From positions 1,116,001-1,180,000 of the forward strand of contig NZ_NEVT01000003.1 in the NCBI RefSeq assembly GCF_002261345.1: a stretch of DNA of 64,000 nucleotides. Reading direction: 5' to 3'. Positions 1-8,878 of this stretch are shown in pieces. The position numbers were made by a program, and so were the translations under genes. The notes beneath the pieces are model-generated. The model worked only from the letters and a program-made list of their open reading frames with translations. It was not told where the DNA came from and searched no databases. The DNA is from Bordetella genomosp. 2 (GTDB taxonomy: Bacteria > Pseudomonadota > Gammaproteobacteria > Burkholderiales > Burkholderiaceae_B). Position 1 is the first letter of the stretch, and every line of letters begins with the position of its first letter.

Positions 1-881
1 CGATATACGCCCGCGCCGCTTTTCTGGCCCAGCGCGCCGCGCGCGATCAGGGCGTCGAGCCAGGCGGGCAAGCGGAAATGCGCATGCCAGGGGTCGTCCG
101 GCAGCTTGTCGCGCATGGTGCCCACCACGTGGGCCAGCGTGTCCAGGCCGACCACATCCGCCGTGCGGTAGGTGGCGCTCTTGGGCCGGCCGATCTTCGG
201 GCCGGTCAGGGCGTCGACTTCGTCGAAGCCCAGGCCCAGGCGCTCGGTATGGTGCAGCGCCGCCAGGATGGAGAACACGCCGATGCGGTTGGCGATGAAA
301 TTCGGCGTATCCAGCGCGCGCACCACGCCCTTGCCCAGCCGCGTGGTCAGCCAGCTTTCCAGGTCGTCGAGCACGGCGGGCCGGGTGTGCGGCGTGGCGA
401 TCAGCTCCACCAGCCGCATGTAGCGCGGCGGGTTGAAGAAGTGCACCCCGCAGAAGCGCGGGCGCAGCGCGGCGGGCAGGGCATCGGCCAGTTCGCCGAT
501 CGACAGGCCGGAGGTATTGGAGGCCACGATGGCGTCCGCCCCGACGTGCGGCGCGATGCGTTCGTAGAGCGCCGTCTTCCAGTCCATGCGCTCGGCGATA
601 GCCTCGATCACCAGGTCGCAGCCGGGCAGGCGGTCGAGATGGTCGTCGTAGTTGGCCGGCGTGATCAGGTCCAGGCGCGACGGGCTGGCCAGCGGCGCGG
701 GCTCGAGCTTCTTCAGGCCGGCCAGCGCCTTGTTGGCGATGGCGTTGCGTTCGCCTTCCTTGGCGGTCAGGTCGAACAGGGTCACTGGCACGCCGGCATT
801 GGCCAGGTGCGCGGCGATCTGCGCGCCCATGACGCCGGCGCCGAGCACGGCGGCGTGTTTGACGATGAACTTGCTGCTCAA
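1..881 (-). CDS. 3-hydroxyacyl-CoA dehydrogenase, FadN-like, 3' end outside window
   Basis: Catalyses the NAD-dependent oxidation of L-3-hydroxyacyl-CoA in beta-oxidation. The visible N-terminal 293 residues hold the Rossmann motif GAGVMG (residues 14-19), then an ASNTSGLSIGEL stretch, a GVHFFNPPRYMRLVE stretch with the catalytic-type His, and the start of the C-terminal dehydrogenase domain. I chose a TTG start at 879-881 because AAGGAG lies about 7 nt upstream and the protein then begins just before the Rossmann fold; no ATG fits. Starting directly at the dehydrogenase domain resembles FadN-type proteins, which carry a hydratase domain at the C-terminus; that part would be beyond the window. 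It is the last visible gene of the fad operon, 79 bp after the FadL gene. Confidence 0.85.
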   Translation of the reverse strand, partial: MSSKFIVKHAAVLGAGVMGAQIAAHLANAGVPVTLFDLTAKEGERNAIANKALAGLKKLEPAPLASPSRLDLITPANYDDHLDRLPGCDLVIEAIAERMDWKTALYERIAPHVGADAIVASNTSGLSIGELADALPAALRPRFCGVHFFNPPRYMRLVELIATPHTRPAVLDDLESWLTTRLGKGVVRALDTPNFIANRIGVFSILAALHHTERLGLGFDEVDALTGPKIGRPKSATYRTADVVGLDTLAHVVGTMRDKLPDDPWHAHFRLPAWLDALIARGALGQKSGAGVY

Positions 882-960
882 AATGGTCTCCTTGAGGGCG
901 GCGGGCGCGCGGCCGGGCCAGCGGCCGCGGCCTGCGCCGCGGGTGTGCCCGATGCGGCCG

Positions 961-2250
961 TCAGAACCGGGTGGACACCTGGATGCCCAGGATGTTCCCC
1001 TTGCTGCGGTAATCGCCGGCGACGCGCCCCTTGGTGAGCGCGCTGCCCGAGTCGGTGTCGATGTCGGTATCGCGCAGATAGAGGTAGGTGTAGCCGACGT
1101 CGATGCGGGTGTCCTTGCTTGCCTGATACTGTACCCCCGTCGAGAACCACCAGCGGTCGGTGTCGGGCAGCGAGGTGGGCCGGTCGGACGGGTTGTGCAC
1201 GGGGGACTGGTCCCAGGCCACGCCGAAGCGCCATTTCCATTTGGGCGCGAACTGGTAGTTGGCGCCCAGCGCGACCCGCCAGCTGTCGCGGAACTCGAGC
1301 GGCAGCGTGTCGGTGGGGCCGCCGTCGTTCTTGATCTTCAGTTCCTGGATGCTGCTCCAGCCGGTCCACGACACATCGGCCAGCAGCTCCCAGCGCTCGT
1401 TCAGCTGGTGCGCGGCGCTCAGGATCAGCGTATCGGGCAGGTCGACCGAGGCCTTGGCGTCGTACGACAGCGAGCGGCCCGGCGCGAACCCGTCGATGTC
1501 CGTGTCGCCCTTGGCCTTGTGCTTGATCTTGGACCGGTACGACAGGCCGATGCGGGTGTCCTCGGTGGGCTGCAGCATGATGCCGGCATTCCATCCCCAT
1601 GCATCGCCGTCCAGGTTCAGGTCGGCGTCGCCCGGCAGGAATGGCCCCATGGGCGTGACCGGCACCACCACCTTCTTGGTGTACTGCGCGTCGATGTACT
1701 GGTAGTTGAGGCCGAAGCCCATCGAGAACTGGTCGTTGACCTTGTAGGCCACCGACGGGTTGATATTGATGGTCTTGATGTCGAACTTGGTGGAATGGTA
1801 TTGGCCGACCCAGTCGTCGTCGTATTCGGTCATCAGGCCGAAGGGCGCGCCCACGCCGACGCCGACGAACCATTTTTCCGTGAGCTGCCACGAGAAGTAT
1901 GCATTGGGCACCACGCCCAGGTTGCCGGCATCGCCGCCGTTGCCGCCGGTGGGCGCGCCGCCGCCCAGCGCCAGCGGGTTGCGGCTATTGCCGTTGTCGC
2001 GGAACTTGAACGACGGCCAGATGGCGTTGACCCCGGCCGACACGTTGAAGCCGGGCAGGTAGGTCATGCCCGCCGGATTGAAGTAGATGGTGCTGGCGTT
2101 CTCGGCGACAGCAGCCGAACCGGCATAGGCATTGCCCAGGCCGCTGGCGTTCTGTTCGAGCAGCTGGAATCCCGCCGCATGGACGGCGCCCGTGCCCGCC
2201 GCCGCAAGCGCGGCGGACAGGGTAGTCAATGCCAGTGATGCTTTCTTCAT
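961..2250 (-). CDS. FadL/OmpP1/TodX-family outer-membrane long-chain fatty acid channel
   Basis: Outer-membrane beta-barrel that takes up long-chain fatty acids or other hydrophobic compounds. It is 429 aa, with a signal peptide ending near VHAAG. The mature N-terminus (AGFQLLEQNASGLGNAYAG) and the NPAGM motif are the family hatch signatures. The rest is alternating-hydrophobicity barrel ending in Phe (VSTRF). The ATG is preceded by a strong AAGGAGGAG site. The position inside a beta-oxidation operon supports a fatty-acid substrate, but family members also carry aromatic hydrocarbons, so the exact ligand is inference. Confidence 0.9.
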   Translation of the reverse strand: MKKASLALTTLSAALAAAGTGAVHAAGFQLLEQNASGLGNAYAGSAAVAENASTIYFNPAGMTYLPGFNVSAGVNAIWPSFKFRDNGNSRNPLALGGGAPTGGNGGDAGNLGVVPNAYFSWQLTEKWFVGVGVGAPFGLMTEYDDDWVGQYHSTKFDIKTININPSVAYKVNDQFSMGFGLNYQYIDAQYTKKVVVPVTPMGPFLPGDADLNLDGDAWGWNAGIMLQPTEDTRIGLSYRSKIKHKAKGDTDIDGFAPGRSLSYDAKASVDLPDTLILSAAHQLNERWELLADVSWTGWSSIQELKIKNDGGPTDTLPLEFRDSWRVALGANYQFAPKWKWRFGVAWDQSPVHNPSDRPTSLPDTDRWWFSTGVQYQASKDTRIDVGYTYLYLRDTDIDTDSGSALTKGRVAGDYRSKGNILGIQVSTRF

Positions 2251-2309
2251 GGTGTGTCTCCTCCTTCAGGCGGGAAAAAGCTTGTCTCGCTGCGATGGCG
2301 TGTTGTGAT

Positions 2310-4298
2310 TTATGGCGCGGCCGGCGGCGTGGCCGCGGCCTGGTCGGTTGTCCGGGCGGCGGGCGCGCTGGCCGTGGCGTGATAGTGCAGCGGCCCGCCG
2401 GTGAAGGGCGCGAAGCCGGTGCCGAAGATCACGCCGGCATCGGCCAGGTCGGCGTCGGCCACCACGCCGTCGCGCACCTGCTGCTGGGCGCGTTCGATGA
2501 GCGGGCGCACCAGGCGCAGCGCCAGGCCGGCCGGCGGCGTGCCGGCCTGGCCCTTGCCGGGCTTGCCGCCTTGCCACGCGTAGAAACCGCGGCCGGTCTT
2601 GCGCCCCAGGTCGTTGCGCGCGACGCGCTCGGACAGGCAGCGCGGCGACTCGGCCTGGTCGGTGAGCTGGCGGCCCGCCGCCATGGCGATGTCCAGGCCG
2701 ACGGTGTCGGCCAGTTCGAGCGGCCCCATGGGCATGCCGAAGTCCGTCATGGCGCGGTCGACGGTCTCGGGCGCCAGCCCCTCGTCGACGCAGCGCATGG
2801 CCTCGAGCAGGTAGGGGGCCAGCACCGCGTTGACCAGGAAGCCCGGCGCGTCCCGCACCGGCAGCGGCAGCTTGCCGATCTGGCCGACGAAGGCGCAGGC
2901 GCGCGCCTGCGCGTCGCCGCCGTCGGCGCCGGCCCGCACGACTTCGACCAGCGGCATCTTGGCCACGGGGTTGAAGAAATGGATGCCGACCAGCCGTTCG
3001 GGCTGCGCCAGGCCCTGGCGCAGCGTGGCCAGCGACAGGCTCGATGTATTGGTGGCCAGCAGCGCGCCCGGCTTCAGGCGCGGTTCGATGGCGCGGTAGA
3101 GCGCCTGCTTGGCGTCGGCCTGTTCGGTGATGGCCTCGATGACCACGTCGGCGCGCGCCACGCCGGCGCCGGCCGGATCGGGCGTCAGCCGGTCGGCGGC
3201 GGCCCGCGCGGCGCGCGGGTCCTTGAGCTTGCGCGCGAACAGGTCGGCGGCGCGGCCGATGGCCGGCGCGATGCGCGCCGCGTCCTGGTCCTGCAGGGTG
3301 ACGGCCAGGCCCTTCAGCGCGCACCAGGCGGCGATGTCGCCGCCCATGGTGCCGGCGCCGACCACGTGCACGTGCCTGACCGGCGCGGCGTCGGCGGCCG
3401 GCTTGCCGTTGGTCTTCAGGCGCTCCTGCAGCCGGAATACGCGCAGCAGGTTGCGCGCGGTGTCGGAGGTGAGGATGCGGTCGACGATGTCGGGCGCGCG
3501 CAAGGCATTGCCGCCATGGCGCGCCCACAGCGTGACGATGGCCGCGGCGGCCGGATAGTGGCCCTGCGGATCCTTGGCGGCGACCTGGCGCAGCGCGCGC
3601 CGCTCGACCAGCAGCTTGAGCGGCCAAAGGTCCAGCCAGCCGGCCGGGCCGCGCGCGCGCCGCGGCGCCTTGCCCGAGCGCACCTGGGCGCGGGCCGCCG
3701 CGTCGGCCAGCCGCGGCGGCACTTTCGCGTCGACCAGGCCCAGCGCCGCGGCCCTGCGCGCGTCGGCCGGGCGGCCGGTCAGCATCATGTCGAGCGCCGC
3801 CGGCGGGCCGATCAGCGCCGGCAGGCGGCGCATGCCGCCCCAGCCCGGGAAGATGCCGAGCATGACCTCGGGCAGCGCCAGCGACGTGCCGGGCTCGTCG
3901 ACGGCCAGCCGGTAGCGGCAGGCCAGGGCCAGTTCCAGCCCGCCGCCCAGGCAGTGGCCGCGGATCAGGGCCAGCGTGGGATAGGGCACGGCGGCCAGGC
4001 GATTGAACAAGTGCCAGCCGCGCTCGACCAGCGCGCGGGCCTGCCCGGGCGTGCGCAGTTCGGAGAATTCGTCGACGTCGGCGCCGGCGATGAAGCCGGC
4101 CGCCTTGCCGGAGCGGATCACCAGCCCTTGCGGGGGATCGGCCTGCAGCGCGTCGAGCACGGCGGAGAATTCGGCCATGACCTCGGCCGACAGGGCATTG
4201 ACCGCGGCGTCGGCCCGGTCGAGCGTGAGCCAGGCCAGCCCGTCGGCATGGCGTTCGAGCCGCCAGTGGCGCCAGGCATGAGGCGTTGCGGTGTTCAT
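2310..4298 (-). CDS. Fused enoyl-CoA hydratase / 3-hydroxyacyl-CoA dehydrogenase (FadB/FadJ type)
   Basis: Bifunctional beta-oxidation enzyme of 662 aa, somewhat shorter than E. coli FadB or FadJ. The N-terminal crotonase domain shows the oxyanion-hole and catalytic segments GHCLGGGLELALACRY and LALPEVMLGIFPGWGG; both Glu positions corresponding to the FadB pair are present. The dehydrogenase domain follows with VGAGTMGG near residue 317, TNTSSLSL and GIHFFNPVAKMPLVE. Its start codon overlaps the stop of the thiolase gene (ATGA at 4295-4298), so the two are probably translationally coupled and form a trifunctional-type unit. It lies 60 bp before the fadL-like gene in the same operon. Confidence 0.92.
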   Translation of the reverse strand: MNTATPHAWRHWRLERHADGLAWLTLDRADAAVNALSAEVMAEFSAVLDALQADPPQGLVIRSGKAAGFIAGADVDEFSELRTPGQARALVERGWHLFNRLAAVPYPTLALIRGHCLGGGLELALACRYRLAVDEPGTSLALPEVMLGIFPGWGGMRRLPALIGPPAALDMMLTGRPADARRAAALGLVDAKVPPRLADAAARAQVRSGKAPRRARGPAGWLDLWPLKLLVERRALRQVAAKDPQGHYPAAAAIVTLWARHGGNALRAPDIVDRILTSDTARNLLRVFRLQERLKTNGKPAADAAPVRHVHVVGAGTMGGDIAAWCALKGLAVTLQDQDAARIAPAIGRAADLFARKLKDPRAARAAADRLTPDPAGAGVARADVVIEAITEQADAKQALYRAIEPRLKPGALLATNTSSLSLATLRQGLAQPERLVGIHFFNPVAKMPLVEVVRAGADGGDAQARACAFVGQIGKLPLPVRDAPGFLVNAVLAPYLLEAMRCVDEGLAPETVDRAMTDFGMPMGPLELADTVGLDIAMAAGRQLTDQAESPRCLSERVARNDLGRKTGRGFYAWQGGKPGKGQAGTPPAGLALRLVRPLIERAQQQVRDGVVADADLADAGVIFGTGFAPFTGGPLHYHATASAPAARTTDQAAATPPAAP

Positions 4299-5584
4299 GG
4301 AGTGGCCTCCGTCTCGACCAGCATGGCGCCGCCCTGGCCGCCGCCGATGCAGATAGCCGCCATGCCGCGCCGCAAGCCGCGTGCCCGCAGCGCCTGCAGC
4401 AAGTGCAGCACGATGCGGGCGCCCGAGGCGCCGACCGGATGGCCCAGCGCGATGGCGCCGCCATCGACGTTGAGCCGGGACTGGTCGAGCAAGCCCCAGG
4501 CGCCGGTGCCCAGATGCTCGCGGCAGTACGTTTCATCTTCCCACGCCGCCAGGCAGCCCAGGACTTGCGCGGCGAAGGCTTCGTTGATTTCCCACAAGTC
4601 GGGATCGTTCAGCGCCAGCCCGTGGCGCTGCAGGATGGGCGTGGCCGCATGCACCGGGCCGAGGCCCATCTGGGCCGGGTCGAGCCCCGCCCATTGCGCG
4701 TCGACGATGCGTCCCAGCGGTTGGAGGTTCCAGCGCCGGACGGCGTCTTCCGAGGCTAGCAGCAGCAGGGCCGCGCCGTCGGTCACTTGCGAGCTGTTGC
4801 CGGCGGTGATGTTGCCCCAGGGCTTGTCGAACACCGGCCGCAGCTTGGCGAGCCGTTCCGGCGTGGAGTCGTCGCGCACGCCGTCGTCCTCGGCGTACAG
4901 GGTGCCGCGGGCATCCACCAGCGGCACGATCTCGCCGAGCGCCCCGGCGGCGCGGGCGGCCAGCACGCGCGCATGGCTGCGCGCCGAGTAGGCGTCCATC
5001 GCGGCGCGGTCGATGCCGAAGCGCGTGGCGAGGTTCTCGGCGGTCTGGCCCATCGACAGGCCCACCACCGGGTCGGTCAGCCCTTTGACCAGCCCGATGA
5101 CCGGCGCCAGGCCGCGCCACGGAAAGCCGCGCAGCGCGGCCAGCCGCTGGCCAGCGCCGCGCGCGGCGTACCAGCGCGCCAGCCAGCGCGTCATGGCGTC
5201 GGACACCAGCAGCGGCGCGCGCGACAGGGCATCCACGCCGCCGGCCAGCACCAGCGAGGCGCGCCCGGTCTGGATATCGGTCATGGCGGAATCGAGCGCC
5301 TGCATGCCCGAGGCGCAATTGCGCATGACCGTCCAGCCCGGCACGCGATGGCCGCAGCCGAGCCGCAACGCGATGACGCGGCCGATGTTGACTTCGTCGG
5401 GCGAGGGCGCCGCGCAGCCGATGATGACCTCGTCCAGGTCGGTGGGCGCGAAGGGCTGGCGCAGCAGCAGCGCGCGTCCGGCCTGCACCGCGAGATCGGC
5501 GGCCGAGAACGGGCCGGGCGCGTTGCGCGCCTTCAGGAAAGGGCTGCGCGCGCCGTCCACGACATAGATGGGAGAAGGTGTCAT
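4295..5584 (-). CDS. Acetyl-CoA C-acyltransferase (thiolase, FadI/FadA type)
   Basis: Thiolytic cleavage of 3-ketoacyl-CoA, the last step of beta-oxidation. It is 429 aa from the chosen ATG at 5584, which has AAAGGAGCC directly upstream; a longer frame from a TTG at 5662 would add 26 unlikely residues. The acylated nucleophile Cys90 lies in RNCASGMQ. The His of ALGHPVGASGAR and the second Cys of AAICIGGGQGG complete the catalytic set. It sits between fadE (22 bp) and the hydratase/dehydrogenase gene (4-bp overlap). Length and the partner fusion resemble the FadI/FadJ arrangement. Confidence 0.92.
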   Translation of the reverse strand: MTPSPIYVVDGARSPFLKARNAPGPFSAADLAVQAGRALLLRQPFAPTDLDEVIIGCAAPSPDEVNIGRVIALRLGCGHRVPGWTVMRNCASGMQALDSAMTDIQTGRASLVLAGGVDALSRAPLLVSDAMTRWLARWYAARGAGQRLAALRGFPWRGLAPVIGLVKGLTDPVVGLSMGQTAENLATRFGIDRAAMDAYSARSHARVLAARAAGALGEIVPLVDARGTLYAEDDGVRDDSTPERLAKLRPVFDKPWGNITAGNSSQVTDGAALLLLASEDAVRRWNLQPLGRIVDAQWAGLDPAQMGLGPVHAATPILQRHGLALNDPDLWEINEAFAAQVLGCLAAWEDETYCREHLGTGAWGLLDQSRLNVDGGAIALGHPVGASGARIVLHLLQALRARGLRRGMAAICIGGGQGGAMLVETEATP

Positions 5585-5606
5585 GGGGGCTCCTTTGCGG
5601 GATATC

Positions 5607-7955
5607 CTACGCTGCTTTGCGCTGTGCGCCAGGCTGGAGCGCGCCGGTGATGCCAAAATCAAACGGAAAATCGTCGACGCGGATCACCCGGTCGCGCAGC
5701 GCGTCGCGGCGCTTGATCAGCTCGTAGTCGGCGCGTTCGATGCCGCCCGCCGCATACGCCGCGTCGGCCAGGTCGCGCACATTGGCGCGCGGGTCGCCGT
5801 CGAGCGCGCCGGTCTTTTCGTAGGCGCGCAGCCGCGCGTCGGCCGGCTCGGCCGCCAGCGTGGCGGCCAGGGCCTGCTCCAGCGCGCCGACCGGTTCGTC
5901 GGCGCCGGCCGGCAGGTGGCAGCTGGCGGTCAGGCGATCGCGTGCCGCGCCAGGCTCGGTGAGCAGGCGCGCGACCTGCTGGCCCAGAGCATCGCTGGGC
6001 GCGCGCTCAGGCTGGCCCCAGGGGAACACCACGCGGCGCAGCGCCCAGGCCATGGCACGGCTCGGCAGATTTTCCAGCACGCCGTCGAAAGCCTGCTGCG
6101 CGCGCAGCAGGGCGTCCTGCAGCGCCCAGTGCGCCAGCGGCGCGTCGGCGGGCTGCCGGCCGTCGTCCTCGAAGCGCTTGAGCACCGCCGAGGCCAGGTA
6201 CATCTGCGAGAGAATGTCGCCCAGCCGCGCCGACAGGCGTTCGCGGCGCTTGAGGCTGCCGCCGAGCAGCGCCATCGATGCGTCGGACAACAACGCGAAA
6301 GCGCATGAATAGCGGCTCAGCTGCCGGTAATAGCGGCGCATCTCGGGCGCCGCGGCGGCCGGCGCGCGGGCCAGGCGCGCGCCGGTCAGCGCATGGCCCG
6401 CGGCGCGCAGGGCGTTGCCGGCCACGAACGCCACATGGCGCCAGAATGCGCGGTCGAACGCGTGCAGGCCGCGCTGCGCGTCGGCGTCGCCGGCGGCCCG
6501 CATTTCCGCCAGCACATAGGGATGGCAGCGGATCGCGCCCTGGCCGAAGATGATCAGGCTGCGCGTCAGGATGTTGGCGCCTTCCACCGTGATGCCCACC
6601 GGCACCTGCTGGTAGGCGCGGCCCAGGAAGTTGGACGGTCCCAGGCAGATGCCCTTGCCGCCGATCACATCCATGCCGTCGTTGACCACCTGGCGCGCGC
6701 GTTCGGTGACGTGGTATTTGACGATGGCCGATACCACCGAGGGCTTTTCGCCCAGGTCCACCGCGCCGGCGGTCATGACGCGCGCGGCATCCATCAGGTA
6801 GGTGTGGCCGCCGATGCGCGCCAGCGCTTCCTCGACGCCCTCGAAGCGGCCCACCGGCGTGCGGAACTGGCTGCGCACGCGGGCATAGGCGCCCACGGCG
6901 CGCGCGGCCAGCTGCGACATGCCGGTATTCGACGCGGGCAGCGAAATGGAGCGGCCGGCGGCCAGGCATTCCATCAGCATGCGCCAGCCCTGGCCGGCCA
7001 TGGCCGGGCCGCCGATGATGAAGTCCAGCGGCATGAACACATCGGTGCCGCGCGTCGGGCCGTTCATGAACATCGCATTCAGCGGGAAATGCCGGCGCCC
7101 CGTTTCGACGCCGGGGTGGTCGTGCGGCACCAGCGCGCAGGTAATGCCCACATCGGCCGGCCCGCCCAGCAGGCCGTCCGGGTCGTAGAGCCGGAATGCC
7201 AGCCCCAGCAGCGTGCAGACCGGCGCCAGCGTGATGTAGCGCTTGTCCCAGGTGACGCGCATGCCGAGCACTTCGCGGCCTTGCCAGAGGCCCTTGCAGA
7301 CGATGCCGCGATCGGGGATGGCGGCCGCGTCGGAGCCGGCCCACGGGCTGGTCAGCGCGAAGGCGGGCACTTCCTCGCCGCGCGCCAGGCGCGGCAGATA
7401 ATGGTTCTTCTGCTCCTCGGTGCCGTAGTGCAGCAGCAATTCGGCCGGCCCCAGCGAATTGGGCACCATCACCGACACGGCCAGCGCCGATGAGCGGGTC
7501 GACAGCCGGGTGACGACTTGCGAATGCGCGTAGGCCGAGAAGCCCAGGCCGCCGTACTCGCGCGGGATGATCATGCCCAGGAAGCCGTTGCGCTTCAGGT
7601 AGTCCCAGGTCTCGGCGGACAAGTCGTAGCGCTTGTGGGTGACGTCCCAGTCGTCGACCAGGCGGCAGGCCTGCTCGGTTTCATTGTCCAGGAAGCGCTG
7701 TTCGTCCTCGGTCAGGCGCGGGCGCGGCAGGGCCAGCAGGCGGGCCCAGTCGGGGCGGCCCCGGAACAGCTCGCCTTCCCACCACACGGTGCCGGCCTCC
7801 AGCGCGTCGCGCTCGGTATCGGACATTTGCGGCAGCACCTTGCGATAGGCATTGAACAGGGGCCGGGACAGCAGCGCGCGCCGTACCGGCCGCACGCCGA
7901 GCAGGATGGCGGCCAGTACCGCCAGGATGCCGACCGTAAGCAAGAAACCGCTCAT
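5607..7955 (-). CDS. fadE: Acyl-CoA dehydrogenase, FadE family
   Basis: FAD-dependent first step of beta-oxidation. The protein is 782 aa, close to E. coli FadE. It has an N-terminal hydrophobic anchor (about residues 3-25), then the acyl-CoA dehydrogenase core with GYLGMIIP-like and AFALTSPWAGSDAA segments for flavin and substrate binding. The long C-terminal extension is typical of the FadE branch. ATG at 7955 has GGAGACA about 8 nt upstream. The gene directly follows the PsrA-like repressor and precedes the thiolase, so it should be induced by acyl-CoA or fatty acids through that repressor. FadE assignment rests on length, anchor and operon partners. Confidence 0.9.
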   Translation of the reverse strand: MSGFLLTVGILAVLAAILLGVRPVRRALLSRPLFNAYRKVLPQMSDTERDALEAGTVWWEGELFRGRPDWARLLALPRPRLTEDEQRFLDNETEQACRLVDDWDVTHKRYDLSAETWDYLKRNGFLGMIIPREYGGLGFSAYAHSQVVTRLSTRSSALAVSVMVPNSLGPAELLLHYGTEEQKNHYLPRLARGEEVPAFALTSPWAGSDAAAIPDRGIVCKGLWQGREVLGMRVTWDKRYITLAPVCTLLGLAFRLYDPDGLLGGPADVGITCALVPHDHPGVETGRRHFPLNAMFMNGPTRGTDVFMPLDFIIGGPAMAGQGWRMLMECLAAGRSISLPASNTGMSQLAARAVGAYARVRSQFRTPVGRFEGVEEALARIGGHTYLMDAARVMTAGAVDLGEKPSVVSAIVKYHVTERARQVVNDGMDVIGGKGICLGPSNFLGRAYQQVPVGITVEGANILTRSLIIFGQGAIRCHPYVLAEMRAAGDADAQRGLHAFDRAFWRHVAFVAGNALRAAGHALTGARLARAPAAAAPEMRRYYRQLSRYSCAFALLSDASMALLGGSLKRRERLSARLGDILSQMYLASAVLKRFEDDGRQPADAPLAHWALQDALLRAQQAFDGVLENLPSRAMAWALRRVVFPWGQPERAPSDALGQQVARLLTEPGAARDRLTASCHLPAGADEPVGALEQALAATLAAEPADARLRAYEKTGALDGDPRANVRDLADAAYAAGGIERADYELIKRRDALRDRVIRVDDFPFDFGITGALQPGAQRKAA

Positions 7956-7992
7956 ATCGTCTTGTCTCCGTTATATGCGTGCGCGGGCGGGA

Positions 7993-8664
7993 TCAGCCCG
8001 CGGGATGTTGCGGCAGCGGGGCGCGCAGGCCGCCCAGCAGGAAACTCATCAGGCGCGGCAGCAGCCGTTCGGGGTCGTGCTCGCGGTCGGTGTCTTCCAG
8101 GCTCCAGCCCATGGCCAGCCGCAGCACTTCCGTGCCCACGATGGCGTACGAGGTGGCCCCCAGCATGAACTGGAAGCGCCAGATCACTTCGGCGCGCGGC
8201 ACGTCGGGCAGGGCCTTGAACAGCGCCGCCTGGTAGCGTTCCATGACGTCCGCGTATTCCTCCGCCACCAGCGCGCGGATGAACCCGGTCGGGTCGGTCA
8301 TGGTGCGTTCGAGCAGCGGCAGGAAGTTCTTGCCGGCGTGATCCGGACTGGCGGCCAGGCGCAGCAGCGTGCCGAAGAAGGCGTCGACGATCTGCGACGG
8401 CTTGAGCGGCTGGCCGCCGGCGCGCGCCTCGAGTTCGTCGAGCAGGCGCAGGCGTTCCTGGTTCAGCACCGCCAGGCGGCGCTTGAGCACCGCCTGCACC
8501 AGGGCTTCTTTCGAGCCGAAGTGGTAATTGACCGCCGCCAGGTTGACGCCGGCTTCGCTGGTGATCTGCCGCATCGAGGTGCCGTCGTGCCCCTGCCGGG
8601 CGAACAGGGCCTCGGCCGTGTCGAGAATGATCTCGCGGGTGGAAGGGGAACTGAGTTCGCTCAT
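7993..8664 (-). CDS. psrA: TetR-family regulator, PsrA-like (fatty-acid responsive)
   Basis: Probable repressor of the fad operon that it heads. The N-terminal helix-turn-helix reads ITSEAGVNLAAVNYHFGSKE (residues about 33-52), nearly the same as Pseudomonas PsrA as I recall it. The C-terminal region shares the WRFQFMLGA pattern with that family. PsrA proteins release DNA on binding long-chain fatty acids. Two ATG codons are possible, 8664 and 8676; neither has a clear ribosome site, and 8664 gives the N-terminal length closest to PsrA. A PsrA-type operator lies immediately upstream. The symbol is by similarity only. Confidence 0.8.
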   Translation of the reverse strand: MSELSSPSTREIILDTAEALFARQGHDGTSMRQITSEAGVNLAAVNYHFGSKEALVQAVLKRRLAVLNQERLRLLDELEARAGGQPLKPSQIVDAFFGTLLRLAASPDHAGKNFLPLLERTMTDPTGFIRALVAEEYADVMERYQAALFKALPDVPRAEVIWRFQFMLGATSYAIVGTEVLRLAMGWSLEDTDREHDPERLLPRLMSFLLGGLRAPLPQHPAG

Positions 8665-8677
8665 GGTTCGATTCATT

Positions 8678-8727
8678 CAAACGTTCGTTTTAACTCTGAT
8701 TATAGAAAGGCGCACCCACAATGCCAG
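8678..8727 (-). promoter_or_regulatory. fad operon promoter with PsrA-type operator on the start site
   Basis: On the minus strand a perfect -10 TATAAT lies at 8699-8704, with CTGGCA (4 of 6 matches to TTGACA) at 8722-8727, 17 bp away. The dyad CAAACGTTCGTTTT (8678-8691) begins at the predicted +1. It matches the published PsrA form (G/C)AAAC-N4-GTTT, which fits autorepression of the whole operon. The remaining bases up to the cysE-like gene at 8879 show no other clear signal apart from that gene's AGAGG ribosome site. Confidence 0.7.
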
Positions 8728-8878
8728 TCCGCATTAACCCCAATACGGTGATTCCGCCGCCGCCCCTGACAAAACCCCAATGCGAGGCGGGTCGGGCCCG
8801 GCAAGCGGATGCCGGAGCGGTTACAGTCATGGCTGGCGCCGCGGCGACATGCGGCGCGGGCTATGCAGAGGTTTTGCC

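Noticed and set aside
2229-4991. Very long open frame on the plus strand
   Set aside because: It is the antisense shadow of the FadJ-type and thiolase genes. Very high GC content keeps such frames open, and its composition shows no protein family.
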